From: Mucidula mucida
Lineage: Eukaryota; Basidiomycota; Agaricomycetes; Agaricales; Physalacriaceae
Assembly (NCBI GenBank): GCA_015501055.1
Contig: JADNYV010000310.1
Location: 1-40,191 of the forward strand
Direction of reading: 5' to 3'
Length of the DNA: 40,191 nt
Shown: positions 1 through 10,496 of the stretch, one piece after another
Layout: each line of letters opens with the position of its first letter
How positions within the stretch are numbered: position 1 is the stretch's first letter
Made by a program: the position numbers and the translations under genes
Notes under the pieces: model-generated
Database searches by the model: none
What the model saw: the letters and a program-made list of their open reading frames with translations, nothing else
What the model was told of the DNA's origin: nothing

Positions 1-29
1 GCTGTGAAGTTACGGTCGAAACGCTACAG
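1..29 (+). repeat. Right end of a TA-flanked MITE
   Basis: The first 29 bases match, with one change, the terminal 29 bases of the complete MITE at 11256-11499, and are followed by the same TA dinucleotide (30-31). The rest of the element lies outside the window. Seen directly by comparing the two sites. Confidence 0.75.
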
Positions 30-31
30 TA

Positions 32-767
32 CTAGCAACGCGCCGACAGAAGTTGACAATGACAATACCATCATCAGAGAACAGATAATAAGTCTTGAGA
101 TAGGGAGAGCTTCGGACAGGTGGATGTCCGAGGAGAACACAATGGAGCTCATTTTACAAAGTCATCAAATGGGAGGAAGGAGAGAGAGCCGTGCCAGTGG
201 CAGATGGCGTTGATCAGGGTCTGATTAGCCTGGCGAGGGCGGCTCTAGTAGGTGTGGTACTGTCTCGTGAACTCGACACGCACTATAGAGCCTGGTTTCA
301 TTGGACAGGGCAATAGACAGGGCAATATCACCATCCCCCGTTCATCATTTATTTCAAGCTCCGCCGGGGTGCCGGTTGCTAAGCCGTACTTCAAATTCCA
401 CTGTAATCATCCATACACGCCGTAACACGTGTTGATTGCGCGTAGATATTAGGATGCATGGACCCGGTTTCTCTGAAAGAGCTTTAGGCCAACAGGCTGC
501 GAACCAGATCTCCTGTCCTGCCATCCATCCTTCCTTCCGGTGCTACTCTCCTCCCCATGTTAATGCCCCTGGAACAAAATGACACCGCTAAGAAGTACCC
601 AAAGATACTCCCTTCTACCAGACTATAAATGGTTTTGGCATTGCCGCCATGGCTAACGATAACGGATGTTGGTGCACTGAAGTGGACGCGTCGAACCGAG
701 CACGTGCAGACGGCTTACAGCGGCAAACACGTCGGACCTTGAATAGAATCCTGAACTGAGGATGCCC
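32..767. other. Intergenic stretch without a recognisable gene
   Basis: Only short open frames without recognisable motifs are present. A short block near 165-230 resembles the upstream region of gene A3 near 27470-27520 (both carry a GGGAGGAAGGAG purine run followed by related sequence), suggesting a displaced remnant of the array's promoter region. A 10-base unit is repeated at about 303-330. I see no RNA gene. Confidence 0.4.
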
Positions 768-776
768 ATAAGACCC
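768..776. repeat. 9-bp target site duplication (left) of MULE-like element
   Basis: ATAAGACCC here is repeated exactly at 1835-1843, flanking the inverted-repeat element. Confidence 0.8.
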
Positions 777-990
777 TAGGCTCGTGACCAGCTCACTTCG
801 CACGTGGCTGCGCTGATCACTCTTGCGAAGCGGCTGGAAACAAATGAGCCCGATTTGGCGGATGCTGCCAAATCAGCCACCGCACTTTTCCTCGACGAAC
901 CACTTTTCTCCCCCAAAAAAGTAAAAAGTTCAAGAAATGAAAAGTCGTTTTTTCGTCGTTCTGAGTCGAACGCCAATAACCAGAAAATAA
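777..990 (+). repeat. Left terminal inverted repeat of MULE-like element
   Basis: Matches the reverse complement of 1621-1834 over its whole length with scattered substitutions and small indels. Confidence 0.8.
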
Positions 991-1225
991 TTTTTGTTTT
1001 CTGAATTTTCGAATGTGGTCGATTTTGAGCAGACAGGACTTGAGGGGATTGGGCAATCAAGGCAGACTTGTCTCAGCACTAACACTTTCCGGAGACGGTG
1101 AACTCGTCTGGCTACGTGCCGGCGAGTTCGAAGGCGCATAAGCGCGAGCGAAACAGTTTGCTCGTTTCACGGCCGTCAACTACTGCAACACTAGGTATGA
1201 ATTTTACAATTTTAGCGTGTTACTT

Positions 1226-1545
1226 CTAATGGTTTTGTGCCCATGCAGTGCGAAGCCGGTCTTCAATCTCCTTTTGTCGTGCCGCTGCCTCTGCCTCAAA
1301 CAGAGACACGTCTCGCTGGCGAATCTCTTCTGGGGTCATCTTCTCCTTCTGCTTCTTCTTTCGCGGAGCCGTTGTCCGCACCGCTATATCGTTCGGGTTC
1401 AATTTTGGCCGTGAAGAACCAGACGCCGAGCCAGGTACGGGACCGGGTGTTAGACAAGACGTTGACGCGGACACCAGAGGTTGGGATGAGCTGAAAATGA
1501 GTGCAGGACCAGAAACAAGACGACTTAGAGGAAGGTGGCTTTGAC
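1226..1545 (-). pseudogene. Possible captured gene fragment inside the MULE
   Basis: An open minus-strand frame of about 100 codons lies between the inverted repeats. It contains a basic, charged stretch (RKKKQKEKMTPEEIRQRD) followed by a predicted helical run rich in Glu, Ala and Arg, ending at a TAG at 1226. No start codon or complete domain is evident. It could be an exon captured from a host gene, a remnant of the autonomous element's coding region, or a chance frame. I do not recognise the family. Confidence 0.3.
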
Positions 1546-1590
1546 GGAGCTGACATCGATTGGTTCGATGAAAGTTATGACGAGTACTAA
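1504..1590 (+). pseudogene. Possible C-terminal exon remnant with acidic tail
   Basis: A plus-strand frame of 28 codons preceded by a plausible splice acceptor (TGCAG at 1502-1506) encodes an acidic tail ending DIDWFDESYDEY and a TAA. Another intron-like segment (GTATGA at 1195 to CAG at 1248, with a CTAAT branch-like motif) lies upstream on the same strand. Together these suggest remnants of a spliced gene, perhaps the original transposase C-terminus or captured host sequence. The reading is tentative because the upstream exon is not convincingly open. Confidence 0.25.
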
Positions 1591-1620
1591 GTAGTCAGAA
1601 ATTTTTTATATAAAAAGTAT

Positions 1621-1834
1621 TTTCTGGCTATTGGCGTTCGACTCAGAACGACGAAAAAACGACTTTCCATTTCTTGAACTTTTTACTTTTTTGTGGGAGA
1701 AAAATGGTTCGTCGAGGAAAAGTGCGCTGGCTGGATTGGCAGCATCCGCCAAATCGGGAACAAGTGGGACCAGCCGCTTCGCAAAAAGTGATCAGCGCAG
1801 CCACGTGGTTGCGAAGCGGATGGACCCGAGCCTA
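1621..1834 (-). repeat. Right terminal inverted repeat of MULE-like element
   Basis: Reverse complement of 777-990, ending CGAGCCTA next to the second copy of the 9-bp target duplication (1835-1843). Confidence 0.8.
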
Positions 1835-1882
1835 ATAAGACCCCGGCCTATGAAACCAGTCTAGGGTCTCGGCTTCAAATCT

Positions 1883-1888
1883 CACGTG
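1883..1888. promoter_or_regulatory. CACGTG box upstream of A1
   Basis: CACGTG lies 90 bp before the A1 start codon. The same hexamer is found 64-90 bp upstream of all four A genes, followed by a conserved leader segment (GAAATAT...CCAACCCACCACCA type). CACGTG is the binding core of bHLH factors such as Cbf1/Pho4 in fungi; a regulatory role here is inferred from conservation only. Confidence 0.45.
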
Positions 1889-1977
1889 ATGGGTTTGCCC
1901 TGGCAGAGCTTGAAATATTGTTGCCAACCCACCACCATCACCACAAGACGAGTTATCCACCATTACCTTTACTAAGA

Positions 1978-3453
1978 ATGGATAGTAACGCATCAGACGC
2001 GCCTCTCTCCTCAAACCGTCGGCGCAGCGGCGACGAAGATAGAAAATCAATGCGCTCAGTGCGCTCTGGTAAGAGACGCGCCATAAACTCATCGAATGTC
2101 TTAATAGAATCGACAGACACGACTCTTGTCACCGACCGTTCGCCTCCCTCAAGTCCTTACTTGAAGAATAGCGTTGTAAAGCACGTATCACCGCCATCCA
2201 GTCCACTCGCCCAACAATCTTTCTCCGCACGAATTTCGCCGACGGTGTCGCCCACTACGAGCGGCAGAATCTTCCACCCCTTCATAGCAGATGTCGCGCA
2301 GTGTTATCCGGGCGAACCTCCTGTTCCAATAGGCCCTCATCTGTACAAAACAGCGGGTGGCTCGTCAGTAGTGAGTGCTGATAATATGGCTGCGTGTGTT
2401 TCTAATTTCCTAGCAGAAAATTCCGGCTTCATCCGACACCTTTGGCATGCTGCTAAACTGTCCCGGTACCGTATGGGTCAACAGACTACCTTTCCTTTAT
2501 TCACTTTGCCCGGTTCGCCTGTTCAGAGGCGACCTCGAGCGTAAACTAGGCCTGGTTCGGCGTCCCAGTGGCTTCGGGCAAAGGCTATTCGACTCAACAG
2601 CTTTGTTTGCCTTCAACACCCATTGCGAGGCCGTCTTTAGGCGCTTTTTTGGAACATCGCCGCTGCTTGACCACCATTACATGATTCTCTTCGTCGACAT
2701 GGCCCGCGTATTCATGCGGCCTACGGAAAGTCCAACCTGTGCCATGAACACATACATGAGCGGCGTTCTCAAAGATTTTCTTCGCACCAACGCCCCGCAG
2801 CTCAATATATCCTTCGAAGAAATTGACCAGTGTTCTCCCATTTCGTCACCTGTAATATTTGACTGGGTTTTGGTCTGTGGCCAGCTGCTTGTTCTTATCC
2901 TTGTACTGATCCCCTTTCGCAGGAGTCAATGCGCGAAGCAGGATACTCTCTCATCGTAATCATCGAAAATTTCAACATCCCGCTCATCAACTCAACACCG
3001 GAGACGATACCGGACATCGAGTATGCCATTGCCTTCAATCTGGTGCTGCCTATTGTCAGTGGGATTGACGATCAGGTTATTGCTGGCGGAATGATCTTGG
3101 GCGAGCCTGAATCAGAGGAGCCTTCCTGGGCCAGGGATAGCTTTGACGACAGCATGATTTTTGACCTAATCGCTCGCGATATCTCATACGAAGCCTGTGT
3201 TCATGGCGCATTTGGATACACGTGGGATCAGATCAGGGCGCTGGCTGACGAGGTCCTGTCAACACCGGAGGAATGCACAGAATGTTTGGAGATAATACAG
3301 CGCACTTGCGCTAAGCATCAGGATCCTGAACGCAAGTATGTGGAGTATTCTGTCGACGATGTCCTTACTCGTTTACGGGAGCAAAAAGGATTGCCTGCGC
3401 GACACCCTTCCCCGGAGCCAATGTATTTCGTCGGCGACGACGAAGACTGTTAG
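1978..3453 (+). CDS. A1: degenerate AAA-ATPase-like (PF09820-type) protein
   Basis: Four exons: 1978-2068, 2108-2370, 2417-2872, 2923-3453, giving 446 residues. Splice sites are supported by the three paralogues. Residues 1-40 are basic and Ser/Arg-rich (RRRSG, KSMRSVRS). Residues ~40-75 carry repeated SP motifs (SPPSSP twice, SPTVSP), typical of proline-directed kinase sites in a disordered tail. From ~120 the order of motifs follows the AAA-ATPase-like family: an RRPSGFGQRLF block (166-176) where the family has RPRRFGKSL, an IIENFNIPL block (~283-291) where it has IDEYDxPL, and AFGYTWDQI (~366) matching the FGfT..EV block. The P-loop lysine is Gln and the Walker B acids are altered, so ATP hydrolysis is doubtful. 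No nuclease domain follows. Function unknown. The stretch 2278-2663 is identical to A2. Confidence 0.7.
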
Positions 3454-3588
3454 CCAATTGGCCCCCATCTACCGTCATCACTTTCTTACATTGCTATCGT
3501 TTGCTGTTGTATATAGACAAAGACCATCAGATTTACATATCTCTTGTAGAATCCAACGCTTTTTCTTCATAACATCAAAGTGTACATA

Positions 3589-3745
3589 CAGCATATTAGA
3601 TTTCTTCCAATGAAAAGAATGTATGTATAGCGGTAAGTTACAACGATGGAATCAACGTGGGACTGGAGGAGAGCGGGCCCAGCAACCGTTGTAGAGTCGG
3701 AAACCTTTTTGCATGACGACTTTGCCGTCCTTGAGCGCTGAAGTC
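3589..3745 (-). pseudogene. Rds1/ferritin-like 3' end fragment (R1)
   Basis: The minus strand matches the tail of the Rds1/ferritin-like pseudogenes at 20942 and 33015: KDGKVV, then about 50 bp deleted, then a VSDSTTVAGPALLQ-like segment. The flanking 3' sequence (an ATTAGATTTCTxCAA-type block on the plus strand near 3595) is also shared. Only the last ~40 codons remain, so it is dead. Its position right behind A1 shows that the A gene and the ferritin-like gene were neighbours before the array expanded. Confidence 0.6.
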
Positions 3746-4049
3746 AGACTCAATGATCAGATCATGTTGCTTGCAAGGAAAAACAACATATGGCACTGCA
3801 CTCATGCCTTTTTTGAAGTTTTATTCATGGATATTTCCGGCGGAGTTTGAATATCCTTGCCACGCTAGGTACCACCGTCCACGCCACTCGCCCACCCTCG
3901 TGCACAATGGATCGATGTCCCAAACGTGTCACCTCGTGAAAGACAGCCTAAAAGACGCGTAAACGAAACTTTGGTTCCCTTAGTTCGCTCGTTCGCAGAA
4001 TTCGGTAAGAGAGCGACTGTCCGTTTGATTTCCGCTAACGAAAGCGCAG
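3746..4049. other. A1-B1 intergenic region with degenerate B first exon
   Basis: Holds the upstream region of B1. An ATG at 3907 opens a frame that stops after ten codons. A segment 3907-4004 followed by GTAAGAG and ending in CAG at 4049 has the position and shape of the first exon and intron seen in the A genes, so B1 probably once had that exon. The corresponding region of B2 has lost about 50 bp covering this splice site. Confidence 0.4.
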
Positions 4050-5424
4050 ATGGAAGCGACTCTTGTAGACCTCTCACCCCCTTCAATTGCTGGCTTCAAA
4101 TATCCTAATAAACAGGCACACTCAGTATCCCCACCATTCTCGGTAGCATTGTCCTCCAGTCCCAACGTAAAGCAATCCTTTTCTGCGTTGTCACAAATCT
4201 CGTCTGTAGACTCTATTGAGGTGAAGATTTGGACTCCACGAGACCTGGCCGTTGACATCACACCTTTGTACGGAGACAAACCACCCATTCCGATTGGTTC
4301 CCATCTCTTCAAAACCGCAGGTGGCTCATCCTCAGTAAGCAAGCATTCGTGAATTTGGGCTGCTCTAACTTAGTCTCTAACTCATGCATAGGAGATTCCG
4401 GTCCCCCTTGACACTTTTCCAAGTCTCCTGCAATGTCCAGGTGCTGTATGGGCGAACAGGATCTCCTTTGTCCATTCTCTATATCCGAGCCGGATATTTG
4501 ACTACGAACATAAACTGAGCTTGGTTCGGCGCCCCAGTGGCTTTGGGAAAAGACTATTTGTGACAACGGCTCCGTTTGCCTACAGCGTCCATTCAAAGAA
4601 AGTCTTCACACGCTTTTTTGGGTCATCTCCATCGCTAGAGGCAAAGACCCTCACCCTCTTCATCGATATGGCAAAAGCATTCGCACAGCCCGCGCATGAC
4701 CCTTTCTCTACCATGAACACCTACATGAACGATGTCCTCAAGGGTTTTCTTCGTTCCTCCGCCATAAAGCTTGACCTCTCCCTCGAAGAGATTGCTGAAA
4801 TCCCATTGGATGGCCTGTCCTCCGCCATATTCTTGTGGATCCTGGTTCGTCGGTCCGCTACTAGCTTTTGCTCGGTATTGATGTCTGGTCTAGGAGTGTG
4901 TCGCTAATGCAGGATATAAGCTTATCGTCACCGTCGAAGATTACAACCTTCCGCTCATCAATTCAACGCCAGAAGATATAGAGGACATCGTCGATGCGAT
5001 CTTTTTCCATCTTGTGCACCCCATTGCAACTGGACTTGACGACCAGGTCATTGCGGGCGGACTGATTTTTGGTAAACCGGTTTCAGAAGAACCATCATGG
5101 GTCCGGGAAAGTGTTACTGCTGGAGTACTGTTCGAGGGCATCGCTTGTGACATTTCAGATGAAAGCTCCGTTCGCGGCGCGTTTGGTTATACGTGGGACG
5201 AGGTCACGGCGCTGGCCGACGAGGTACTCCCTACGGCTGAAATGCGTACGCAATGTTTGGGGGCGATCCAAAGCAACTGTTTGAAGTATCATGATCCTGA
5301 AGGAAAACACGTCGAATACTCGGTTGACGATGTTCTTACTAGCTTACGGGAGCAGATTGGATTGCCTGCCAGATATCCAAGCCCAGAGCTCATCGATCTT
5401 GGGAGTGACTACGAAGACTACTAG
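4050..5424 (+). CDS. B1: AAA-ATPase-like protein, P-loop lysine retained
   Basis: Exons 4050-4334, 4392-4844 and 4894-5424 give 422 residues. The start is the first ATG in frame, just after a CAG that was probably once an acceptor. The N-terminal 90 residues are SP-rich (SPPSI, SVSPPF). EIPVPLDTF opens the domain; RRPSGFGKRLF (~141-151) keeps the P-loop lysine, the only one of the six copies to do so. The Walker B region reads TVEDYNLPLINST, closer to IDEYDxPL than in the A genes; AFGYTWDEV matches the third family block. The 3' acceptor of the last intron was chosen at TCTAG/GAG because it restores the E-x3-xAGY junction of the A genes. About 97-99% identical to B2 by eye. Role unknown; a nucleotide-dependent activity is possible only for this copy. 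Confidence 0.7.
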
Positions 5425-5932
5425 ACATTCGTCGCAATCTCATATCATCAGCGCATGCCTCTGTCGTCGCATCTCGTTTTCCTGACATTGCTATTGTTCT
5501 CGCACCTGTATAACCAACTTTCTGGTATTAAACTACAATATATGCATCCGTCTGATGCACTCGACCATACTTTACTGTTATACGCCTCAAATCGCTCATT
5601 AGCTCGCTATGAGTGAGAAGTAGTTTGTAGGCTGCAGTTGCGGACCACGCAAGGTAGCTGCGCCAACTCTGTACAGTATGAGTGTATGTTCAATGCAGCA
5701 AACGCCACTTCAGATCGCCTGGTGGATACTCCGTTCTACGGAATAGCCCACCAGAAGTGAACACTATGTTTGGCTTGTCAGTTCGAACGGGGTTCAATGA
5801 GAGGTCGAGACTCAGACTGCGCAATGCGCCATCCTTTGAATGACGTTGTCTCAGTGACTCGGACACGTGGTCCCTTTCTTTGATGTTTGAAATATCGTTG
5901 CCAACCCACCACCACGTACGAATCCACCACGA
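5425..5932. promoter_or_regulatory. B1-A2 intergenic region, identical to B2-A4
   Basis: The whole stretch is the same, base for base, as 30720-31227. It must contain the B1 3' UTR and the A2 promoter, including CACGTG at 5864-5869, 64 bp before the A2 ATG. An imperfect palindrome at about 5719-5754 (CTGGTGG ... TCCG TTCTA CGGA ... CCACCAG) could form a hairpin between the two genes. Confidence 0.55.
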
Positions 5933-7422
5933 ATGGATAGCAACGTATTGGACGCGTCTCTCCCTTCAAACCGGCGGCGCAGCGGCGACGATGATAGACA
6001 ATCAATGCGCTCAGTGCGCTCTGGTAAGAGACGCGCCATAAACTCGTCGACTTCTATTAAACAACATATTCCTGAGACGCGACTCTAGATCTTGTCACCG
6101 GCGACCGTTCGCCTCCCTCAAGTCCTTACTTGAAGAATAACTTTGTAAAGCGAGTATCACCGTCATACAGTCCACTCACCAAACAAGCTTTCTTCTCACG
6201 AATTTCGCCGACGGTGTCGCCCACAATGAGCGGGAGAATTCTCCAACCCTTCATAGCAGATGTCGCGCAGTGTTATCCGGGCGAACCTCCTGTTCCAATA
6301 GGCCCTCATCTGTACAAAACAGCGGGTGGCTCGTCAGTAGTGAGTGCTGATAATATGGCTGCGTGTGTTTCTAATTTCCTAGCAGAAAATTCCGGCTTCA
6401 TCCGACACCTTTGGCATGCTGCTAAACTGTCCCGGTACCGTATGGGTCAACAGACTACCTTTCCTTTATTCACTTTGCCCGGTTCGCCTGTTCAGAGGCG
6501 ACCTCGAGCGTAAACTAGGCCTGGTTCGGCGTCCCAGTGGCTTCGGGCAAAGGCTATTCGACTCAACAGCTTTGTTTGCCTTCAACACCCATTGCGAGGC
6601 CGTCTTTAGGCGCTTTTTTGGAACATCGCCGCCGCTAGACCACCGTTGCATGACTCTCTTCATCCACATGGAATGCATATTCACGCAGCCCACGGAAAGT
6701 CCAACATGTGTCATGAAAAAGTACATGAGCGGGGTTCTCAAAAACTTTCTCCGCACCAACGCCCCCCAGCTCAATATATCCTTCGAAGAAATCGAACAGT
6801 TTTCTCCCATTTCGTCACTTGTAATCTTTGACTGGATTTTGGTCTGTAGCCACCTACTTGTTTGTATCATTGTACTGATCCCCTTCCGCAGGAGTCGATG
6901 CGCAAAGCAGGATACTCTCTCATCGTACTCATTGAAAATTTTAACATCCTGTTCATCAACTCAACACCGGAGACAATATCGGACATCGAGTATGCCATCG
7001 CCTTCAATCTGGTCAAGCCTATCGTCGCTGGAATTGACGATCAGGTTATTGCTGGCGGAATGATTTTGGGCAAGCCTGAATCAGAGGAGCCTTCCTGGGT
7101 TAGGGATGGTGCTGAAGGCAGAACGATCTTCGACCGAATCGCTCGCGATATCTCGAACGAAGCCTCCGTTCATGGTGCATTTGGATATACGTGGGATCAG
7201 ATCAAGGCCTTGGCTGACGAGGTCCTATCCACGCCGGAGGAGCGCGCAGAATGTTTGGAGATAATACAGAGCACTTGCGCCAAGCATCAGGATCCTGAAC
7301 GCAAGTATGTGGAGTATTCTGTCGACGATGTCCTTACTCGTTTACGGGAGCAAAAAGGATTGCCTGCGCAACTTCCTTCCCCAGAGCCAATCTATTTCGG
7401 GACCGACGACGAGAACTGTTAG
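5933..7422 (+). CDS. A2: degenerate AAA-ATPase-like protein
   Basis: Exons 5933-6023, 6089-6339, 6386-6841, 6892-7422; 442 residues. The in-frame TAG near 6086 is removed by the first intron (GTAAGAG donor at 6024, acceptor ACTCTAG ending 6088); splicing gives DLVTGDRSPPSSP, aligned with the paralogues, so the gene is intact. It has the same basic plus SP-rich N-terminus, RRPSGFGQRLF P-loop remnant, LIENFNILF Walker B remnant and AFGYTWDQI block as A1. The first half (6247-6632) is identical to A1, while the second half is nearly identical to A4: a gene-conversion mosaic. Expression and function unknown. Confidence 0.7.
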
Positions 7423-7514
7423 CCATCCGTCCTAAACTGTTACCTGCACATTGTTTGCTGTTCTATACGTAGATGAGGACAATCGTATTTCACATGTGTG
7501 AACTCTCGTGTAGA
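7423..7514. other. A2 3' flank
   Basis: Matches the flank of A4 (32718-32800). The homology stops at the insertion point of the large DNA transposon and resumes after 20722. Confidence 0.5.
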
Positions 7515-7522
7515 GACTACAT
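7515..7522. repeat. 8-bp target duplication (left) of the large DNA transposon
   Basis: GACTACAT here and at 20715-20722. The paralogous empty site behind A4 (near 32793) reads through without the insert. Confidence 0.8.
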
Positions 7523-7763
7523 CAAGGGGGTGTCGGAGATGCGGCCCGGTACACCGGGTGGGGGGGTAGGTCACCGCCGGAGGCACGAAAAATTGAATTT
7601 ATATAGGTTAATATTTAGCTAAATAATGGACTATTTGAGGCTTATTTCACACTCTGACTAACAGAAATGACATTTGAGATGTGCCATAGCACGTGTTACG
7701 AAGTCAAATTACGCAAATTTCGGGTCCCTATCGTCCTCGTTCGCAACGAGACCACTTACTACC

Positions 7764-9163
7764 ATGGAATACACTGCAGATAAGGTGTGCTGAGAGTTCT
7801 ATGCCCATTCAAGCCACTAACACCATTTAGTTTATTGTCGTTGATGATACACACACAATCTGTCCAGCATGCGAGCAGACCCTTGGCTTGGGCACTTCCG
7901 GAACAGAAGAGGGTATAAAAAACTTGATTGCACGACACCTCGGAACACAGAAATGCAATACTGCAAAAGCTAAACTCGATAAATCTCGGAAACAGACCAA
8001 GCAAACATCCCTCTTGGGATTCATGAAGCAGAAACCAACAAAAGTCCCACCCACAGTACAGGCACCCTCTCTGCTTGCCCCTGCATCTTCCATCACCTCA
8101 CCCATGCCTCAACGCAATCCTGTAGCATCATCATTGCGTTCTGCAATCACTTTCCCACGAATCCTCACCCCACCCCCTTCCATCACTCCCGTTCCCCATA
8201 CAGATATGCCCATGCAATCAGAACATCCCCCGCATTCTGTTGCATTACGTGTCTTCAAGGCAAAAATATTGCGCCTTGATCCGTTGAGCGTGCCCACAGC
8301 AACTGAGAAAGATCCTATTGCTGTCTTTGCTCACGATCCGTCGAGCTATATCACATCCAGTATTGATGGTGATGAGCTGTGGGAGCTCGGGCTAAACAGC
8401 TTGGTCCACAGTGTTTTTGGTTGGAGTATGACTGCCGACAAGGCTCAGAACCTCATTCGACACGGAGAGATGAGCATCATGGTGTTCTATTGCTTTATCA
8501 AATACTTCATCGAGGTTTGCGGCATTAGCAAGTGTAGGTATGTGGACTCGGCTAGCCGCGCAGACATGATGGTGGTCTTCAGACAAGGTGTACATTCAGA
8601 GCCTGTGTACCTATAACATCTGTGCTACGTGTGTACATATAACATAAGCGAGACATACACAAGGGTCTATTCTTCACAAAAATGGAGCTATTAGGAACTG
8701 CTATTGATTCATTGTAAGTGGTGAATATATCTAGTTGAATCGGAACTCACAAGTTGATAGAATCAGTTCCGGACCTGCAAACGACAAGTCTCTACGCATA
8801 CCCAGCTCTTCGCCGGTACACAGTCCTGTCCACTCCGAACCTATCCCACAGTCCCCAATTCCCAGAGCAGATATCATAGACATCAATGATCTCCCTGCGT
8901 CACCGCCTCAACCACCTGCAAAGCGTCAGAATTATTTGTCGCACCAATGCATTGGGCACCAACTCACCTTTCCGCCGGGTATGTCTGCCCACCGTGACTA
9001 TCTGTTCGCTCTGCACAATAAACAGAAGCTTCCATGGGGGTATGAGGTTATGAATGGGATCCTCACGTTGCGCGCCACCGAATGTGATATCCATGTCCGC
9101 AAGGCCAATAAAGCCTGCAACACGTGTGAGACTCTGGCAGAGAATTCAACGGTGAAAGCTATT
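7764..9163 (+). pseudogene. Transposase-like gene, part 1: zinc-finger N-terminus
   Basis: Exons 7764-7784, 7831-8604, 8664-8713 and 8761-9163 (introns of 46, 59 and 47 nt, first one with a CACTAAC branch motif) give 416 codons. Exon 2 opens with a zinc-finger-like motif, CPAC then H-x5-C (TICPACEQTL ... ARHLGTQKC), as in BED-type DNA-binding ends of transposases. A Pro/Ser-rich linker follows, then a helical part (DELWELGLNSLVHSVFGW). Exon 4 holds another low-complexity Ser/Pro linker and a conserved-looking block with CNTC. The frame meets TGA at 9164 only because the following segment is inverted; read into the inverted segment the frame continues (VKAI then MRRAIKG). Confidence 0.65.
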
Positions 9164-10496
9164 TGAGGTAGCGATCATATGTCACGTATCAGCTGGTATG
9201 CTAATGGGACGTCCTGCTTGTCATCAGGCTTCAATAGGGAATCTATATGCTTGCGCATGCCACCAGCGTGTTGAAGATGCTTCTTGATGATGGATGGGGT
9301 GATGTGGCGCTCCAGGACTTGGATTCCCCGCTTTCGGAGAAGAAGGTTGCGGATGTGTTTGAAGACGTGTTTGTAGTCTTTATCGCACGTAATATCATCA
9401 TCTCCAACCAGCAGATTCATGAAGACAAGACAACTGAGTAGGGGGTATATTGGGGAGGAGGGGGCTAGTAGTTGTTTGCAGGTGATGTCGATTAGTGCAC
9501 CACCGCGTTTTCTTTCCCCATCTGACGCAATGGAAACAACCCGAAAATATGTCGCAGTGTGCTGATTGATCACCTTGATGACAGTGTTAAGCACCTTGGC
9601 ATGTTTAAAGCTGGTCTCTCGTTTACAGGTACCCGAGACAAGAATTGGGCGGGCGCCATACAATCGCGTATTATTGGTGAGAATACCCAAGGCACTGACT
9701 GTTGCCTAAGTTTGCTAAGTAAGTGCTGATCTATATTCGGATCGTGAGAAGCGCTTACCTTGGATGCATAGTGGATCTTGCCGGCGTCTAAGCCGCGAAA
9801 CAACTCTATGAGATCCTCCATGGTGTTGAATTCCAGCGATGTATTCTCTGCATGATCCCGACACACGCCGAGGAAATAGTTTGTCAAATCGTCCCAGTGG
9901 ATCCTCTTCTCATTCGACAACTCGTCAAACATTAGCACCATATGCTGCTTCAACCCGTATTCCAGCTGCAGCTTGTCAACAGAGAGGACAGCGGCGAGAT
10001 TCTTGCGGATCTCTGCAATTGTGGGCATTCCATGCGATGGAGTGATTCGAGTCATGGTTGAATTGCGTTGAATGGTGGACAGGCTGGGGATTTGATTTAG
10101 AGACCGGTAAGCAATCTGTGCCAAACAATTCCCTCCAAGGCGCCAAAATAACAGGCCGCGCAGATAGTCATTCTCGTCATATAGTTGAGGCCGATAAGCA
10201 CCCTCGGCAGCTCGCTCAACCAGTGCCAGCATACCCCGCACCCCGAGATCACGCTTGAACGCAACTCGCATAATACGGTCAACTCCTTCGACCTTTTCAC
10301 TCTGAATGGCCACAATTAGTCGCTTGTAATCAGTGAGCGCTGTTCCCTTCCGACGTAGAGCCTTGGCATCATTTAGACCTTGCAGCTTAAGCTCGTTTAA
10401 CTGCTGGTCTTTGTGATTAACGCGCTCCACAAGCTGGTAATGCGTGCTATACTCGATCTTTGTCTTTTCATGCATTCCCTTGATTGCCCGCCTCAT
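9164..10496 (-). pseudogene. Transposase-like gene, part 2: catalytic region, inverted in place
   Basis: This 1,333-bp block is on the minus strand although parts before and after it are on the plus strand. Exons 10496-9759 and 9705-9164 with a 53-nt intron (9706-9758) encode ~426 codons. An N-terminal coiled part (LVERVNHKDQQLNELK) is followed by MVLMFDEL (first catalytic Asp, codon ~191 of the block), the segment WDDLTNYFLGVCR, IASDGERKRGGAL (second Asp) and CDKDYKHVFKHIRN, which resembles the H-x-K-x2-RN element of P/THAP9 transposases. The block ends IRDI, a TGA where relatives would have Trp, then SLP leading into part 3. Re-orienting the block in thought restores a continuous frame at both ends except for this stop and a few filler bases (10497-10500). 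Confidence 0.65.

Larger units (their letters stand above)
777..1834. mobile_element. Non-autonomous Mutator-like (MULE) element
   Basis: The element starts TAGGCTCG and ends CGAGCCTA. It has terminal inverted repeats of about 214 bp (777-990 and 1621-1834, roughly 90% identical by eye) and is flanked by an exact 9-bp direct repeat (768-776, 1835-1843). Long inverted repeats plus a 9-bp target duplication are the hallmark of the Mutator superfamily. The ~630-bp core is too small for a transposase and carries pieces that look like parts of genes on both strands, so it resembles a Pack-MULE. It sits directly upstream of gene A1, about 40 bp from that gene's conserved promoter box. Assignment to MULE rests on structure only; no transposase is visible. 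Confidence 0.75.

Noticed and set aside
2447..2959. Open frame reading through the A1 exon 3 / intron 3 junction (and like frames in A2-A4)
   Set aside because: It continues through a conserved GTCTGT...CGCAG intron into a wrong frame; spliced exons give the family-wide protein.
6024..6088. A2 (and A4) called as pseudogenes because of stops in the N-terminal region
   Set aside because: The stops fall inside an intron whose donor is identical in all four A genes; splicing restores aligned protein sequence.
9839..10045. Plus-strand frames over the inverted block (9839-10045, 10058-10258)
   Set aside because: Shadows of the minus-strand catalytic exon; composition and motifs belong to the other strand.
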